DNA of 64,000 nucleotides from Platerodrilus igneus (Eukaryota; Arthropoda; Insecta; Coleoptera; Lycidae). Positions within the stretch are counted from its first letter, which is position 1; each line of letters begins with the position of its first letter. The stretch covers positions 5,674,001 through 5,738,000 of the forward strand of contig JARFIW010001469.1 of assembly GCA_036346225.1 (NCBI GenBank). The letters are read 5' to 3'. Shown in pieces: positions 32,051 to 44,309 of the stretch. Below the pieces are notes generated by a model, which worked only from the letters and a program-made list of their open reading frames with translations, had not been told where the DNA came from and did no database searches. The position numbers and the translations under genes are program-made.

Positions 32051-33420
32051 TCATAGTAAATGTTCAATATGTCCACTTTCAGTCATTACACATGCAACTA
32101 GACGTCGGTGCATTGAGCCACGTATTTGCTCAAATATTTTTGGAGTCTCTCTAATTACCCTGCTCGCATCGATGATGCGGTTTCTTAAGTCCTCTACATA
32201 GCGAACAGGAGTAGGATAAACCAAACTCTGTAAATGGCCCCAAGTAGAGAAATCGAGAGGATTCAAATCCGGGGATTGAGCAGACCAATTCTGTGGTCCT
32301 CCTCGACCTATCCAATGATTTGGAAATGTTTGAGTTAAATGCTGACGTGCTGCTTGACTAAAATGGGCGGAAGCCCCATCATGCATAAAAAAACGTAACC
32401 CTTCTGATACCACAAGAAACTTCCTCCAGCAGTACTGGATGCATTTCTCTTAAAAATTGAGTGTATGCCTCACCATTTAATCGAGGAGGTAGAAAATGAA
32501 GACCAATTAAATAATTCCCAATAACTCTGACCCACACGTTAAGACAAAAAAGTTCTTGATGGTTAGCTTGGACAATAGCGTGAAGGTTTTCATCAGCCCA
32601 TATATGTGGTTATTATGAAAATTAATAATTTTGTCCCGAGAAAAAGTACATTCGTCTGTGAATTCGATCGTCTTCAGAAAGTCAGAATTTCTTCTAATCA
32701 TTTCCAGCATCCAATTGGAAAATTCAAGACGGTTTCGGAAAATCTCGCGGTAACAGTGCCTGTACTCGTTGTAGATGGTAGTGTGGCGGCTTCGTGGCGT
32801 GGTGGTATGTGTGTGACTACTACGCCCAAGGTCCCGGGTTCGAATCCCGACACGGTCCGCATGAAAAATGTTAGGCGAGCATTTTTCACAAAAATACACC
32901 CTCGTTCGGATGAGAGGTAAAATGGAGGTCCCGTGTGTGAGTGTTGTCACGCACGTTAAAGATCCCTACCTTGCTTGGAACAGCAAGGGTTCGGCAAAAT
33001 TCAAAATTTTCCAGGTAACAAAAACTCGCTTCCTGGCCAATGTAGTACCTTCGGGTGGAGCATTGGAAAATCACATGTAATGTAGATGGTAGTGGTATAA
33101 GAGTTATTCCTTTAAATACCGTCATTTAACTCAAAAGCAATCTTTATAGTACTTCTAGTGGGTTGTTCTTCAACCAAATTAAGTACTGTTTCTTCAAGCT
33201 GTGGTGTTCTAACTTCTCGATGGCGACCACAATCCTGTGTTCTTTTTTCGAATGAACCATATTCTCGTAATCGTCGATGAAGTTGGGCAAATATTCTCTG
33301 CGAAGGAAGCTGCCGTTGAGGATACATTTCAGCATACCTTTTACAAGCTTCTAGCCCATTACCCTGCGACAGACCGTAAACGTAATGCATATCAGACATT
33401 TACGCATTTGTGTATGCCAT
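32051..33420 (-). pseudogene. Tc1/mariner-superfamily transposase, split by SINE
   Basis: The N-terminal HTH domain (33399-33112) reads VYGLSQGNGLEACKRYAEMY and FAQLHRRLREYGSF, a pattern common in insect mariner-like proteins. After the SINE come LEFSNWMLEMIRRN and the first catalytic Asp in FTDECTFSRD (32783-32507). The C-terminal part (32413-32051) has the second Asp in FMHDGASAHFS and the third in SAQSPDLNPLDF. These are the DDE/D acidic residues of a cut-and-paste transposase. A frame change near 32410 and the SINE make it inactive. Confidence 0.8.
32784..33080 (+). repeat. tRNA-derived SINE, copy 3
   Basis: 297 bp between perfect 14 bp duplications tgtagatggtagtg (32770-32783 and 33081-33094). 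It is the copy closest to copy 1: the A and B boxes, core and both 3' stem-loops agree almost base for base. It sits inside the mariner-like transposase, in the opposite orientation to it. Confidence 0.93.
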
Positions 33421-34458
33421 TTTAATAACAAGTGAATTATTAAATTAACAAATTAAGAACAGAACAACGACACACAATTATTAATTCAATTTCAAAAATC
33501 TACAAACTGACAGCGTGATAACAATTTAATTGTCACTATCAGTAATAGCGGCCTACTAAATAAATTAGTTTCGCATTTTTGTCTTATGACGATGTATCTC
33601 TGTAGTTGTTTGTAAAATAATTTTTTTCTGCAAACTGGTTAATTTTGGGCACAAAATTCAAGAGACATTTTTTGTTTAGAACGAAATAAGCTATTGGAAA
33701 TAAATTTTTAAATGGCAAACAAATAATAAGACAAAAAATTACATTGGAAATAAATTTTAGGGGTCGCGTTTTCCACCCCTTACAATCATGGGGTAAACCA
33801 AATAAATTATTGAGTAAGTGTATTTTTGATAGTAAAAATGTCTCCTTAATTTCAATTTTGTAACTTTTTTAGTGTTTGTAAAAGAAATTAAAAACAAATT
33901 TTTGTACCCCCTTTAAGGGGCTGTATCTTAACAAGGGATGCTCCAATGAAGTTTCTTTATATGAAAGACCCTATCTCTTTTACGATGAGGAATCACCCCC
34001 TGAAATGTTTTACACTTGTTTGTTACACCCGGTATATACGCTTTACCCCTTCTCTATTGTTTTCTCCATTATTACCCTCAGAGCTTAAATAGCCTCCCGT
34101 GTTCCCCTGTTACGCCTAAACCCAAATTGATCTTCTCCCAGTATTTCTTCAGCTCGTTTTTCCATTCGTCTTCGTACAATTCTAGTTAATATTTTTGAAA
34201 CGTGTGCTATCAAACTTATTGTTCGAAAATATTCACATCTGTCCGCGCCTCTTTTTTTGGTATAGTTACTATGATGTTACGTTTGAAATCTTTGGGTATC
34301 TCGCCTGTCTCATACATATAGCTTACAAGTCGGAAGAGACGTTCTGTTACTGCTTGTCAAGCGGCTTTTAGAGTTTCGGCTTGCACCTTATCTGTACCCG
34401 GCACCTTACCATTTTTCAGACTCTTTAATGCTAATTCAAACTCATCTCTAAGTATAGG

Positions 34459-36218
34459 TGTAAGGTGCATTTTTATAGCTTAACATTTTACGCTTTTTCT
34501 GCAATTACTATTTCTATATTTTATATTTATTAACTCGTTGAGTGGATTGCATCGTTCTTGTCTTGCCATTCGTATAAATTTTGTTGCTTATGTGGATATA
34601 CAAGTCTAGATAAGAGACGATAAGAGGTTGTAATAGCAACGAGTTGATATAAAACAGATGAGCAGTGGTAGTTTGTTCTTGGTTCCTATATATTAATTAC
34701 GTTGAAAATACTGCTTCTTTTTGCTTTGACAATAGTGAGAATTAATGCGGTATCAATTTTCAAATTGTTCATGAACAAACACGACACGATTTTAGTTGTT
34801 TTTCTTGTGAAATAAAAGTTGTATATTAATTGTAGAAAGCGGAGTGCTAATTCCGATTGAAGTAGTATGGTTTGTAGGCGAACGTGTTTGGTCGACGCAC
34901 GTGTGTTTTTAAGGACATTTGACGGACGGTTTTATTGCTTACGCGTGCCTTACTAATTGTTGTTTTGTTGAGTTTCTGTTGGAAATAAAAGTGGTAGTAC
35001 TTGTTAAACTCGACCTGCACGCGTGTTTTACGGAACATCTGACGGACTTACTTTAGTGATACACGTGCTTTACTCATTGTGGTTTTTTTGTTGGTGCTTC
35101 GTCTTTTGATATTTAAACTGTGTGTGCGATCTAGTTTCGCGGCCCTTTTTTTTTGTATCAGAGTAGTGCATACTTTGGATTATCCAAATACAGTTGATAC
35201 TGTAGTTTCTGAATTTTCTAACCCCAAAGAATCTAAAATAGATCATTGCTTGCGCAAATTTCGTTATTTGCGAAATATAACAGATTACCGGTTTACAAAG
35301 GTATTGGTTGAAGTTTCTCCCTGCTTTTTGGATGTTTATGAAAATAATATACCTTTGGTCCCAGTTGAAATTAAACGAGTGCTACAAAATATTTCAAAAT
35401 TATTGTCTCAGGAAATAGAATTAACAAGAAATTTATCAATGCTACATAGTTCTGTCGTGTGATAAGGTCTGCTGCTAACATCAGTGAAATACGTAGGTGT
35501 GATTAGGGTTACGTGTGATAAGTTCCATCAACGTCCTCACAGTCAAGGGTGAAGTGCTTCGTTAGTGCCGGACATCGTGAATCCCACACCTCAATTGCAA
35601 GGAAGCGTTACTAAAGGACCTTTTTGTAAGTTGAACTATTTCCTACTTGTTATTACTTTAAATATCTATCCGTTTGTTTTGCCATATCTTTGTCGTTCTG
35701 ATACCTTTTACAATCGAATTGCCTGCTATTAAGAAACAAAAAAAAATCAATACTACTGGATTACTCATATCAATTGTGTCGTACCTATTTATCTTTTGTT
35801 AACATTTTGTCTGATTTATGTTTAATTGGTGTGTGAGGAAACGTTTCTGCTACTCCCCAATATTGCCTCACTTTGTACTAAAAATTTTTTGTATTGCTTT
35901 TACCGTTGTTATATTATATAGATTATCCAAACAGTTTTTTTTTTACATTCTACAAAGTACTGAACAATCTATGCTCGATCAGCATGCTATGCTTTTTCTT
36001 TATTTCAGGTTTGCAGGACTAATCTTTTTTTTTTATCGCAGGTATTGTTACTAATTCCTTACAGCCGCGTACATTATATGTTGGTCTCATGTCTATAACC
36101 CCCCTAATCTCCGATTGAGCCCGGTCATTTCTTTGATTTTCTTTGTGTGTTACGCACGGCTACGAGCCAACGTAGCATAAATTTGGCGCCCAGCGTGGCT
36201 GCCCCGAATAACGTAACA
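34459..36218 (+). repeat. Solo long LTR of 1,760 bp, TSD TAGG, with cargo ORF
   Basis: Starts TGTAAGGTGCAT and ends ACGTAACA, flanked by TAGG (34455-34458 and 36219-36222), and splits the LINE at a position proven by the intact copy at about 54978. It belongs to the same family as the gypsy 5' LTR: the first 260 bp and the last 594 bp align with it. A TATA box GATATAAAAC lies at about 34646-34655. The middle (about 34720-35624) has two diverged direct repeats of about 150 bp (gacgcacgtg / gacctgcacgcg) and a 127-residue ORF. From 35626 there is GTAAGT, and 3' splice-site-like tracts end in TTTCAG at 36009 and ATCGCAG at 36042. Confidence 0.85.
35079..35462 (+). CDS. Unrecognised 127-residue ORF in the LTR
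   Basis: The ATG at 35079 lies about 400 bp downstream of the LTR TATA box. The first 30 residues are strongly hydrophobic with basic residues (VFLLVLRLLIFKLCV, AALFFCIRVV), like a signal peptide or signal anchor. The rest is soluble in character, with charged and amphipathic stretches (KIDHCLRKFRYLRN, EIKRVLQNISKLLSQEI). No family was recognised. The ORF occupies the position where the related LTR at 13539-17258 holds its Commissureless-like segment, upstream of the same TGTAAGT. Whether it is expressed is unknown. Confidence 0.35.
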   Translation: MVFLLVLRLLIFKLCVRSSFAALFFCIRVVHTLDYPNTVDTVVSEFSNPKESKIDHCLRKFRYLRNITDYRFTKVLVEVSPCFLDVYENNIPLVPVEIKRVLQNISKLLSQEIELTRNLSMLHSSVV

Positions 36219-36790
36219 TAGGATATCACAGGTCATCATTTTCAATGTCTGATTTCTGTTCTAATGCTATTAGTTTCTCTCCTAAATATAAATTCCCTAT
36301 ATATTCCTGCCATCTAGCTACTTTCTCTACATTTTGTATAATGACGTTTCTTTCTGCGTCCCTTATATTTCTTTCTAATTTGGTTTTATATACCTAAAAT
36401 TCATTCTAATTAATTTGTATGCTTTATCTGTCTTTACTATTTCCAGCTTAGTTTGTACCTCTTTGCACTTTTCATCAATCCATTGTTCTTTAGCTTTCCT
36501 GCATTTGCGAATAATTTCCCATTTTATGGCTTTGTATCTCTGTTTTCCTGTTTCATCTGATCTATTTTTGTATTTTCGTCTTTCTTCTATTAAATTCAGG
36601 ATACCCTTTGTTATCCATGATTTCTTATGTTCTTTTCTTGTATACCCCTGAATATCAAATCTGATATAATTTACACTATACGTTAAGGAGATTTCCCTCT
36701 TAATAAGTATGCAAAATAAACTAGTTCTACTACCTATTCTATAAATATTTTGAAGATTCCTTGCGAATATTGGCAAAGTAAAAATGAAGT

Positions 36791-39765
36791 ACAATTATCT
36801 CTGAAACCTTACTCTAACTTTGTTAATTCTTATCATAGAATGTTTAAAAATGTCTTAAATTTTGACCAAGTTGTATTTACGTGCGGCGTCTTATCCTAAA
36901 TTGCCAAATGATTTATATAATCAATTCTAACCTACAAATTACACAGAAATATATATAACGAACGTGTGCAATTAGCGACGTTGATGGTAATAATTCGTGG
37001 AATTGTCGTTCGTAAACAAAAAACAACTATTGTGAAATAATCATTTATTGTGACATCTACGTTTCGACTTATATAAAGTCTGTATCATGATCTAAAATTT
37101 AAAAAATTGAAAGTAAAAACACAGTCATTAACCTAAATAAAATATAGACTTACACACAATTTGATGTTAATACATGGACTGCTTTAACATGAAGGAGAAT
37201 ACCAAATAAATAGTAAAAACATTTAATGTAAAAATAAAATTAAGATATATGTGATCCGATATGTATCTTAGGTTTTATAATGAAACAAGTTCAAGGAACC
37301 AGAATGTACGTTAGAACACAATTCTGTAGAAAATTTAGTTAACGGTCGATGCGAAGGCTGCGAAAATAACAAGGGGGTTTGAAAACAAGTTGAGACGGTA
37401 TACCATTAGCATAGGCGAGACGAGGAAAACAAATAGAGACGTTAGATAAAACACTCGTTTAAAGTACGCGACAAAATTTAGAGGTCAACCACAATATCGA
37501 TTTTATGTTGCTAGAGTGGGATTGTAAAAGAGACAACAAATATGAGTTAGACGAAGGTAAGATAGTGGAAGGTTAGACCTAAGAATGGGAGAAATGTTTG
37601 TGTTTGGCTGATTGCTAGGGGTGAGAGAAAATTTTCAAGAAGAGCGCGACGGTTGTATTTGTTAACCAGTGTTTCGGACTAAAGCGACGATAGAATGAGA
37701 ATTCTGAGTTTTAGAATGTTCGTTGCGTATAAAATTTTCAGAATCAGTTACGGGGGAGAGCTTTTCAATTGAAATACGGTGCAGGAGGGGGTTTTCTACC
37801 ATTATAAATACACTAGAAGACGTAGTAGGGTTCTCTTACTTCACTGTGCTCTTACTTCACTGAGCTCTTACTTCATTGAGCTCTTATTTCGCTTAGCTTT
37901 TACTTGACTTACTTCTACGGTAACATCCAAGTTTAAAATTTTATAAATCGGTGATAGTGCAGTCCGTCTTAAGTTAATTAAAAGTATGAAAAGCACGAGT
38001 GGGTGCTATATTGTAAACGGTGCTGTAGCTACATTCAAAGAACGAACTAAGGATGTTATTGAGGTAAGCGTGCCTAGAAATTTTTGGAACGAGGATGTTG
38101 GGTGTTTGGTAGATATGGAAGGTGATTAATTTTTTTTGGACAATTATTTGGGTAGATATATTGAAGGCGTCTGCAGAGAATTGGATAGCGAGTGGAAATG
38201 AATTCGATGTACTTATAGCAGAGAGCAGTTGAATGGAGAGCAACGACGAGGTTTTGTTGGACAACATCTTCAGAGACGACGGTGAAAAAAGCTTACTCCA
38301 GGTAACGAAACTAATTTCTATTGTTATTGCTTGAACATTTTGTGCTGTTATTTTGTGCTAGAGTAATTTGACACATTGGGTGTGTTTTTTATTAACATAA
38401 AAGCGAATTTGAAGTATATATGGACCCTTTTACTTTGTACATAAACAGATACTGAAAAATTATTTTATAACTATAAATCCTCACATAACAATATGGTCAA
38501 AAAGTACTCTATAACAGTTCAAAAGTAAACCCTTTTGTCCTTAATATTTCTAAAATTATGCCAATGCGGCACCAAAATGTTATGCGTCAAATGCACACAG
38601 CGGAATAGTTTCACAAAAATCTTTACCTGGTAAGCACCACCTCACATGGATCTGCAACTAAACCATCAAAGACGTTGCCCTCGGTTATGTACCAACCTCC
38701 ATGTTGAATCACGCCATCCTCGACGGCAATCTACTATCCAATTCTCTCGTCCACCAAATTACATTTCCAAATCTTAGATTTTTTCTACGGATCCTACTAG
38801 CCTCAGTACACCATCACGTCGATCCATTTAATATCCACTACTACATAAAATGCACCAACAACCGAAAATAGCAAGCAATCTTTACTTACAGTTCTGACGC
38901 AAGCTTCGTATACTCAAATGTACTGCATAAAATCGTTGAACATCTTATAACAACAATACACCAACTTGTGCATGTTTTAATTAACTTGAATTAAGTTATT
39001 AAACTCACTAGTTACATAATTGGCTTACTAATATTACACGAAGCTTGGATGAGAAGTAAAAGAGAGCCTCTCACTCCTCTGAGTGTTTATATAGACCTCC
39101 TGCCCCCTTGTCTAGTCGTAATTCTCAAAACACACCACTACAAACAAATAGATCTCCCTGGTAAATTTTCAAACAGTCGACACGCTTCTACAAACCACAC
39201 GTTCACAAACAACTTTCAATCGTCGGTTATTCTGAAAACTCCACCGATAACATTCATTATTTCGACTTTAAACTCGCAACTGTGCACCAATCGTCTTCAA
39301 ATCCAAGAAATTTTCAAAACAAACAAACGATTTACTACGAAAATATCCAACGGATGTTAAATTCGCTAAAACCCTCAATCAAACTGTTACGAGTTCTACG
39401 CTCTAAAGCACGCCTTCAAAATACGCATATTCAGGTTGTCTTAGTCTAACCCACATACGAAAATTTCCTATTTCTTTCTTTGTACCCTTTCTATATTTTC
39501 TATTTCTCCTACCCGTTCGCTGTATCCTTGTCTAACCTGTATTGAATATCTCCTTTACCTTTTTACTCCCTACTTACAATCACGCTTACTTTTACTAGCA
39601 TTTTCCCTCTCTAAACTATCGCCTATCCCACTTCTATATATGAGATCCAATAATCTATCTTCGTTCCTTCTATGCAACCTTGTCTATAACCTCGATATCT
39701 ATTTCCTACTCCACGCATTTCAAACAATGTCTATACACCCATGTTGCATCTCACTCGTACTTATA
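36791..39765. other. No gene; one short tandem repeat
   Basis: About 3 kb without recognised coding sequence. A short tandem repeat of about 17 bp (ctcttacttcactgag) is present at 37835-37915. A 97-residue frame (38267-37974, minus) and a 103-residue frame (39049-39360, plus) show no motif. Confidence 0.4.
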
Positions 39766-40235
39766 AGGGAAAGTGGGGAAACGATGCGCATCGTTATAAT
39801 TTAAATTACGCGGCATACTGCGAGATCAACTTCCGTGCAGTCTAAGTGGGAGCATGCGCCGAGTGTCTGAAGCCATTAATTGCAAAGCCAGTTGAGTTGT
39901 GTACTTAGTAAGAGGTAGAGTTGTGCATCCTAAGTTTTTGTTACTATTATCCGTGTGTACAAATTAAGACGGTAAGTCCGTAAATCTTAACCAATTGTTT
40001 TGAATTAATGATATTCTTAAAGCTCATAATATTCTGCGTACATGCATGTAGTATTGTTGAATTTAGATAAATAATTGTTGAGGGAGGACTTATAATTTCG
40101 TTATAAAATCATAGTGAGGTACCCATGCGCAAAAATGCGCACGATTCCCCCTCATTCAATTAAATGTCAAGCAATATTACTAATTACTATTGGTATACTT
40201 ATACCTACCATTTTTTCGTACCAAAATCTATCTTT

Positions 40236-42360
40236 TATTTTCAGATGCCGCGAAATTATGTTTGTAAGACTGAAATTCATCAATATAGTGAAGAATCGTT
40301 GGAGGCTGCGCTGAATGCAATTAGAAACGATGGGAGGAAAATACGGGAAGTTGGGAGATCGTTTAGTATTCCAGAATCAACACTTAGAAAGAAACTTTCT
40401 CAAAATCAACTAAAAATCCCCTATCTAGGTCGAAGGTCGATTTTCACAGCAGAAATAGAAGCTGAATTAAGCGACTATATTCTTATTCTCGCAAAATTAT
40501 TTTACGGCGTAACGCCCAAAAAACTGAGGCAGTTAGCGTTTAATTATGCCGAAGAGAAAAAAATTCTTCACAATTTCAATAGAGAAACTCAGTTGGCAGG
40601 AAAAGATTGGCTGTATGGATTTCTAAAGTGAAATCCCAAAATATCATTGAGACAGCCTGAGGGGACTAGCCTTAATCGAATTGGAGCATTTAACAAGAAC
40701 GAGTTAAAACTTTTCTACTCGAATCTAAAACAAGTTTTACGAAAGTTTAAATTTGAAGCGAACAGATTATTTAAGATGGACGAGACTAGTATAACCACTG
40801 TGCAGAAGAAGTGCCCTAAAGTTTACGGACCTAAAGGTGCTAAAAAAGTAGGGGCTGCTATTTCGGGTGAACGAGGAAGAACCATTACAGTCGTATTTTG
40901 CATGAATGCTGCAGGAAACTACGTTGCGCCAATGTTGATTTATCCCAGAAAGAGAATGGTTCCTGCGTTGCAAAAAAATGGACCAATTGGTGCCAGCTAC
41001 AAATGTTCGGCAAACGGATGGATAAATTCTCAACTTTTCTTGATTGGTTATTGCACCTACAAAAACAGGCAAAGCCTACTTCAGATGACCCAATTCTTCT
41101 TGCCCTTGACAATCATTGCAGTCATATTTCTGTAGAGGCGTACAATTTCTGTAAGTCAAACCATATTCATATGGTGTCCCTTCCACCACACACTTCCCAT
41201 CACCTTCAGCCGCTCAACTTAATCTTCTTCGGCCCTCTAAAAAATGCACCGTACAGAGAGTATGATATATATCTAACTACAACAGGGCATGAAAAAATCA
41301 CTGAGTATGACGTAGCTAAGCTGTTAAATAAAGCGTTCATGAAAGTCGCATCGATTGAGAAAGCAGCTTCGGGTTTTCGTTCTTCTGGAATATATCCGTT
41401 TAATCCTGACAAATTTAACGAAGACGATTTTGCTCCTGCCAACGAAATGAGACAGTTCGTTGTAGAAAGCTCTCCCGAACGTGGCACTTCTCATTTACCA
41501 ATACCTGCATCTACATCAACTCCTGAAAGGACCATCTACCATTTACATCTACCTCTGGACAAAACCATCTACCATCTACGTCTACCTTTGAACAACACCA
41601 TCTACCATCTACATTTACCTCTGGACAAAACCATCTACGTCTACCTCTGAACAAAACCATCTACCATTTGCATCTAAATTAAATAACTCCTTTTTTCTAT
41701 TTGCTCCTATTTCAAGGAAAGAAGAAATAGGAAGAGTAAAAAGAGTTTCTCGTCAGACACAACATTCAGAAATACTAACTAGTACACCCATGAAGGAAAG
41801 ATTAGAAAAAGCACAAGAAAAAAAAGGGAAAAAGAAACCAAAAAAACATATTAAAAAGAGTCCTAACATTAGGAGAGAACAATATTAAGAACAATAAAAA
41901 TAAAATAAAAAGGTACTCAAAAGCCGAACTTGATGCACAGGAATGTGACGATAATGACAAAGCAGATAATGCTTATTTCTCAATTTCACCACCCACCTTC
42001 TATGGCAATGCTAAAGGAAAGAGAACAGCCAAAGAGAATGCTGCAAAACAAGTAGTAAGACGCATATACCAGTCTCAAGAAATTAAAAAAGGAAAAAAAG
42101 ACCAGCGACGCCTGAATCATCCGACGTATCTGACATAGACGATCGTGACATTTGTGACGATGATGAGGTAGACGACATTAACCCCAACTATGTTCCAGTT
42201 TGGTACAAAACATGATGAGAAGCCTTCCTTATGTGGCATATGTGGGGAACAGAGAAAAAGCGAACTATGGTACTATGGTACAGGTGTGTTGCATGCGGCA
42301 TGTGGAAGCACGCGACTGGTACCGGTGAAGATGCTCCCGAACAATACATTTGCGAATTTT
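40236..42360 (+). pseudogene. Pogo/Tigger-type transposase with C-terminal PHD-like finger
   Basis: The N-terminal DNA-binding domain (40244-40631) shows a psq-type HTH ([30 protein letters not shown]) and a CENP-B-like second helix domain ([10 protein letters not shown]). The DDE core has FKMDETSIT (first Asp), ILLALDNHCSH (second Asp) and HHLQPLNLIFFGPLK, where the family usually has QPLDV, so an Asn replaces the third Asp. SGFRSSGIYPFNPDKF is diagnostic of the group. The C-terminus has a CGIC, CVACGMWKH and ICEF finger near 42230-42360, readable only across a frameshift. Stops near 40631, 41070 and 41650 inactivate it. Confidence 0.82.
41520..41690 (+). repeat. Short tandem repeat in the transposase tail
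   Basis: Four to five copies of a unit of 30-36 bp containing accatctaccat and ctacctctg encode repeated TIYHL-LPL units at the end of the open frame at 41650. It is probably a slippage expansion. Confidence 0.7.
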
Positions 42361-42727
42361 ATCCAGCTTAAACCGGTACATTACATTATATATAATCACT
42401 CGTTTTAATAAACATTTGTTCTTGCATATAAAATTACTTTTATACTACTTGATCTACCTAACTTGGGGTTTCCAAACTAACGTGCACTATTCCCCATCCT
42501 GTGCGCACAGTTACCACAGGGGATGGGAAACGGTGCGCAAATGCATATTTTTACTTTTTCCAATTGTATATGATTACGTTGAGAAATTCATTAAATATCG
42601 TGATACATATACTGAAAGTAGGATCATTAGTACTTCAGATGACGTTTTTCTTTATTTTCTAGAATTTAACAGTTGACCAGCACAACGATTCTCGCTTAGG
42701 TGCGCACCATTTCCCCACTTCCCCTTA

Positions 42728-44309
42728 AACTTTAATTTTTTTTCTTACAAAGTAAAACGAACCTTTAACATATGCTATCTTTTATCCCACTCGCATGCAT
42801 GCTACCAATACTCAGTCTTTATCTTATATCGATTCCCGCATGTTCTATACGTCACTACCTTCGTAGAAAAATAAATTATTTGAGCACGGCCTCTGTCTAC
42901 CTACCGAGAATTTAATAACGATTATTTTGTTTACAATACTATTCAGAAAAGTTTCAACACCACCAAGTTAGTTATTGAGAAACCGTAAAATAAACTGTTA
43001 CTAAGAACTTGTTTTCAACAATATTCGTTACGCTCTTGATATAACAAATTTATACAAATGTTAAAGCTTCCTACTAAAATATAATGAAGATGTTACGTTT
43101 ATATTCGACGATAGATTCAAATACGTCTTCTTGTGGTAATTCCTTTTTTCATTCACCTAGCTTCTGTTTCTATTCAAAACCTCATCCTGTATTTTTACCT
43201 CGTTACAATAGTATACGCAATCATAACATTTCTTTCTAATCTATTCATTCTAAAACGAAAATTTATTCGATAAATTAAATAGACAATACCTTGTTTTAGG
43301 TATCCGTTAATTTGTTAAACATTCCGATAACGTATAATTGCTTTCCTTGTGTTTCCCACCTAAAAACTTACCAAAATAATGGATCCTACTATTAGTTGAT
43401 AGCATGTTTTCCAGTTTGCTAATCGCGCTTTGATAACGCGAGGATTGCAGTTCGAACTCGTGTTATTTGAACCAATTTTTAATTTGATTCTTCAGCTTCT
43501 TGTGCGTTGAAATATTTTCTACAGCGATGCACATTTTTTTTGTTCGATAAGTAGGAGGTATCTTGCGTGTATGGGTGAGTTTTCCCGCGCTTACCCATTC
43601 TAATCAGATTCTCTTTTTAGCTCTTAACTGGAGGCCAAATTGGTCCTTTCTTTAGGTAGGCCCAACTGTTCGTTGACGTAGACCACCTGCTTTTGTCTGT
43701 AGACCGCTGCTGCAGTTCCGGTGGCATGGCGAATGGATCCCGACTCCGTGGCGTTGCTGTGCTGACTCACTCCCGACGACTTGCAAGATAAGCATCCCGA
43801 CGCATGAGGTATGACTCGTTTTCTTTTATGCAAATCGAGGATTATTATTTTTCAGCGGTTGATGTGAAACCAGTTCACCTTACACGTTTAAAGGCTAGCT
43901 ACGCTAGTGCTTCTGGTTATATTTCTTTAATTCTTACTACTACTTGGTCTACATTTGATACTTTAATTTAACCCACTTGCTATGGAGAAAACCTACATTT
44001 AATACTTTAATTTAACACACTTGCTATCGAGAAGCATTACTTTTTTCAATGAGTTTTAATACATGCTAGCTACGAAATGCGAACTTCGTGGATCCATTAT
44101 AAAATTTGTTCTTTACAATATAACTTAAATTTAATACTTTTCTTTGTACCTGTGAATCAAGAAACTTACATTTATTTTTATTGTTAATAGATAATCGTGG
44201 GCGATGTATTTTTTTGGTATTTAGGTGAATCCCTCCACTCTCCGCGTTTGGTAATTAGCCTGGTATCATGTTGCTTCTGGCTACGTCTAGGTACGTAGCA
44301 AAATAATGT
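42728..44309. other. No recognisable feature
   Basis: AT-rich DNA. A 69-residue minus-strand frame at 43624-43833 contains CLSC but no recognised domain. Confidence 0.4.

Larger units (their letters stand above)
31563..34034 (-). mobile_element. Mariner-like DNA transposon with about 0.4 kb inverted repeats
   Basis: Ends TACCGGGTGTAACAAA and its complement, at TA, inside the LINE. The inverted repeats run about 31565-31940 and 33585-34032, far longer than the roughly 30 bp of classical mariners, and differ by small indels. They share cagggggtgattcctcatcg, ccttgttaagatacagcccc and agagatacatcgtcataa. A broken transposase lies between them on the minus strand and is itself interrupted by SINE copy 3. 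Confidence 0.85.
29582..36790 (-). mobile_element. RTE-like LINE broken by three later insertions
   Basis: LINE pieces on the minus strand at 36223-36790 (region between endonuclease and RT: KKSWITKGILNLIEERRKYK), 34037-34458 (RT start, EDQFGFR-like), 31165-31562 (FVDLEKAFDNVKWKK, RQGCALSPLIFNLYIEEAM, FADDIAVL) and 29582-29689 (3' end). Comparison with the uninterrupted relative at 54050-55057 shows the pieces are contiguous: between them sit a solo LTR (29690-31160), a mariner-like element (31563-34034) and a long solo LTR (34459-36218). The FADD active site is kept, but frames are broken. The exact clade is uncertain. Confidence 0.8.
39766..42725 (+). mobile_element. Pogo-like DNA transposon, TA target
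   Basis: Inverted termini AGGGAAAGTGGGGAAACGAT (39766 on) and the complement of AGGGGAAGTGGGGAAATGGT (ending 42725), flanked by TA at 39764-39765 and 42726-42727. The 2,960 bp interior encodes a pogo/Tigger-type transposase. An internal related motif (ggggatgggaaacggtgcgc) occurs near 42520. Confidence 0.88.

Noticed and set aside
36415..36651. 78-residue plus-strand frame
   Set aside because: Antisense to the LINE segment that encodes KKSWITKGILNLIEERRK.
39049..39360. 103-residue plus-strand frame
   Set aside because: No motif, no splice context, and an AT-rich surrounding; coding support is lacking.
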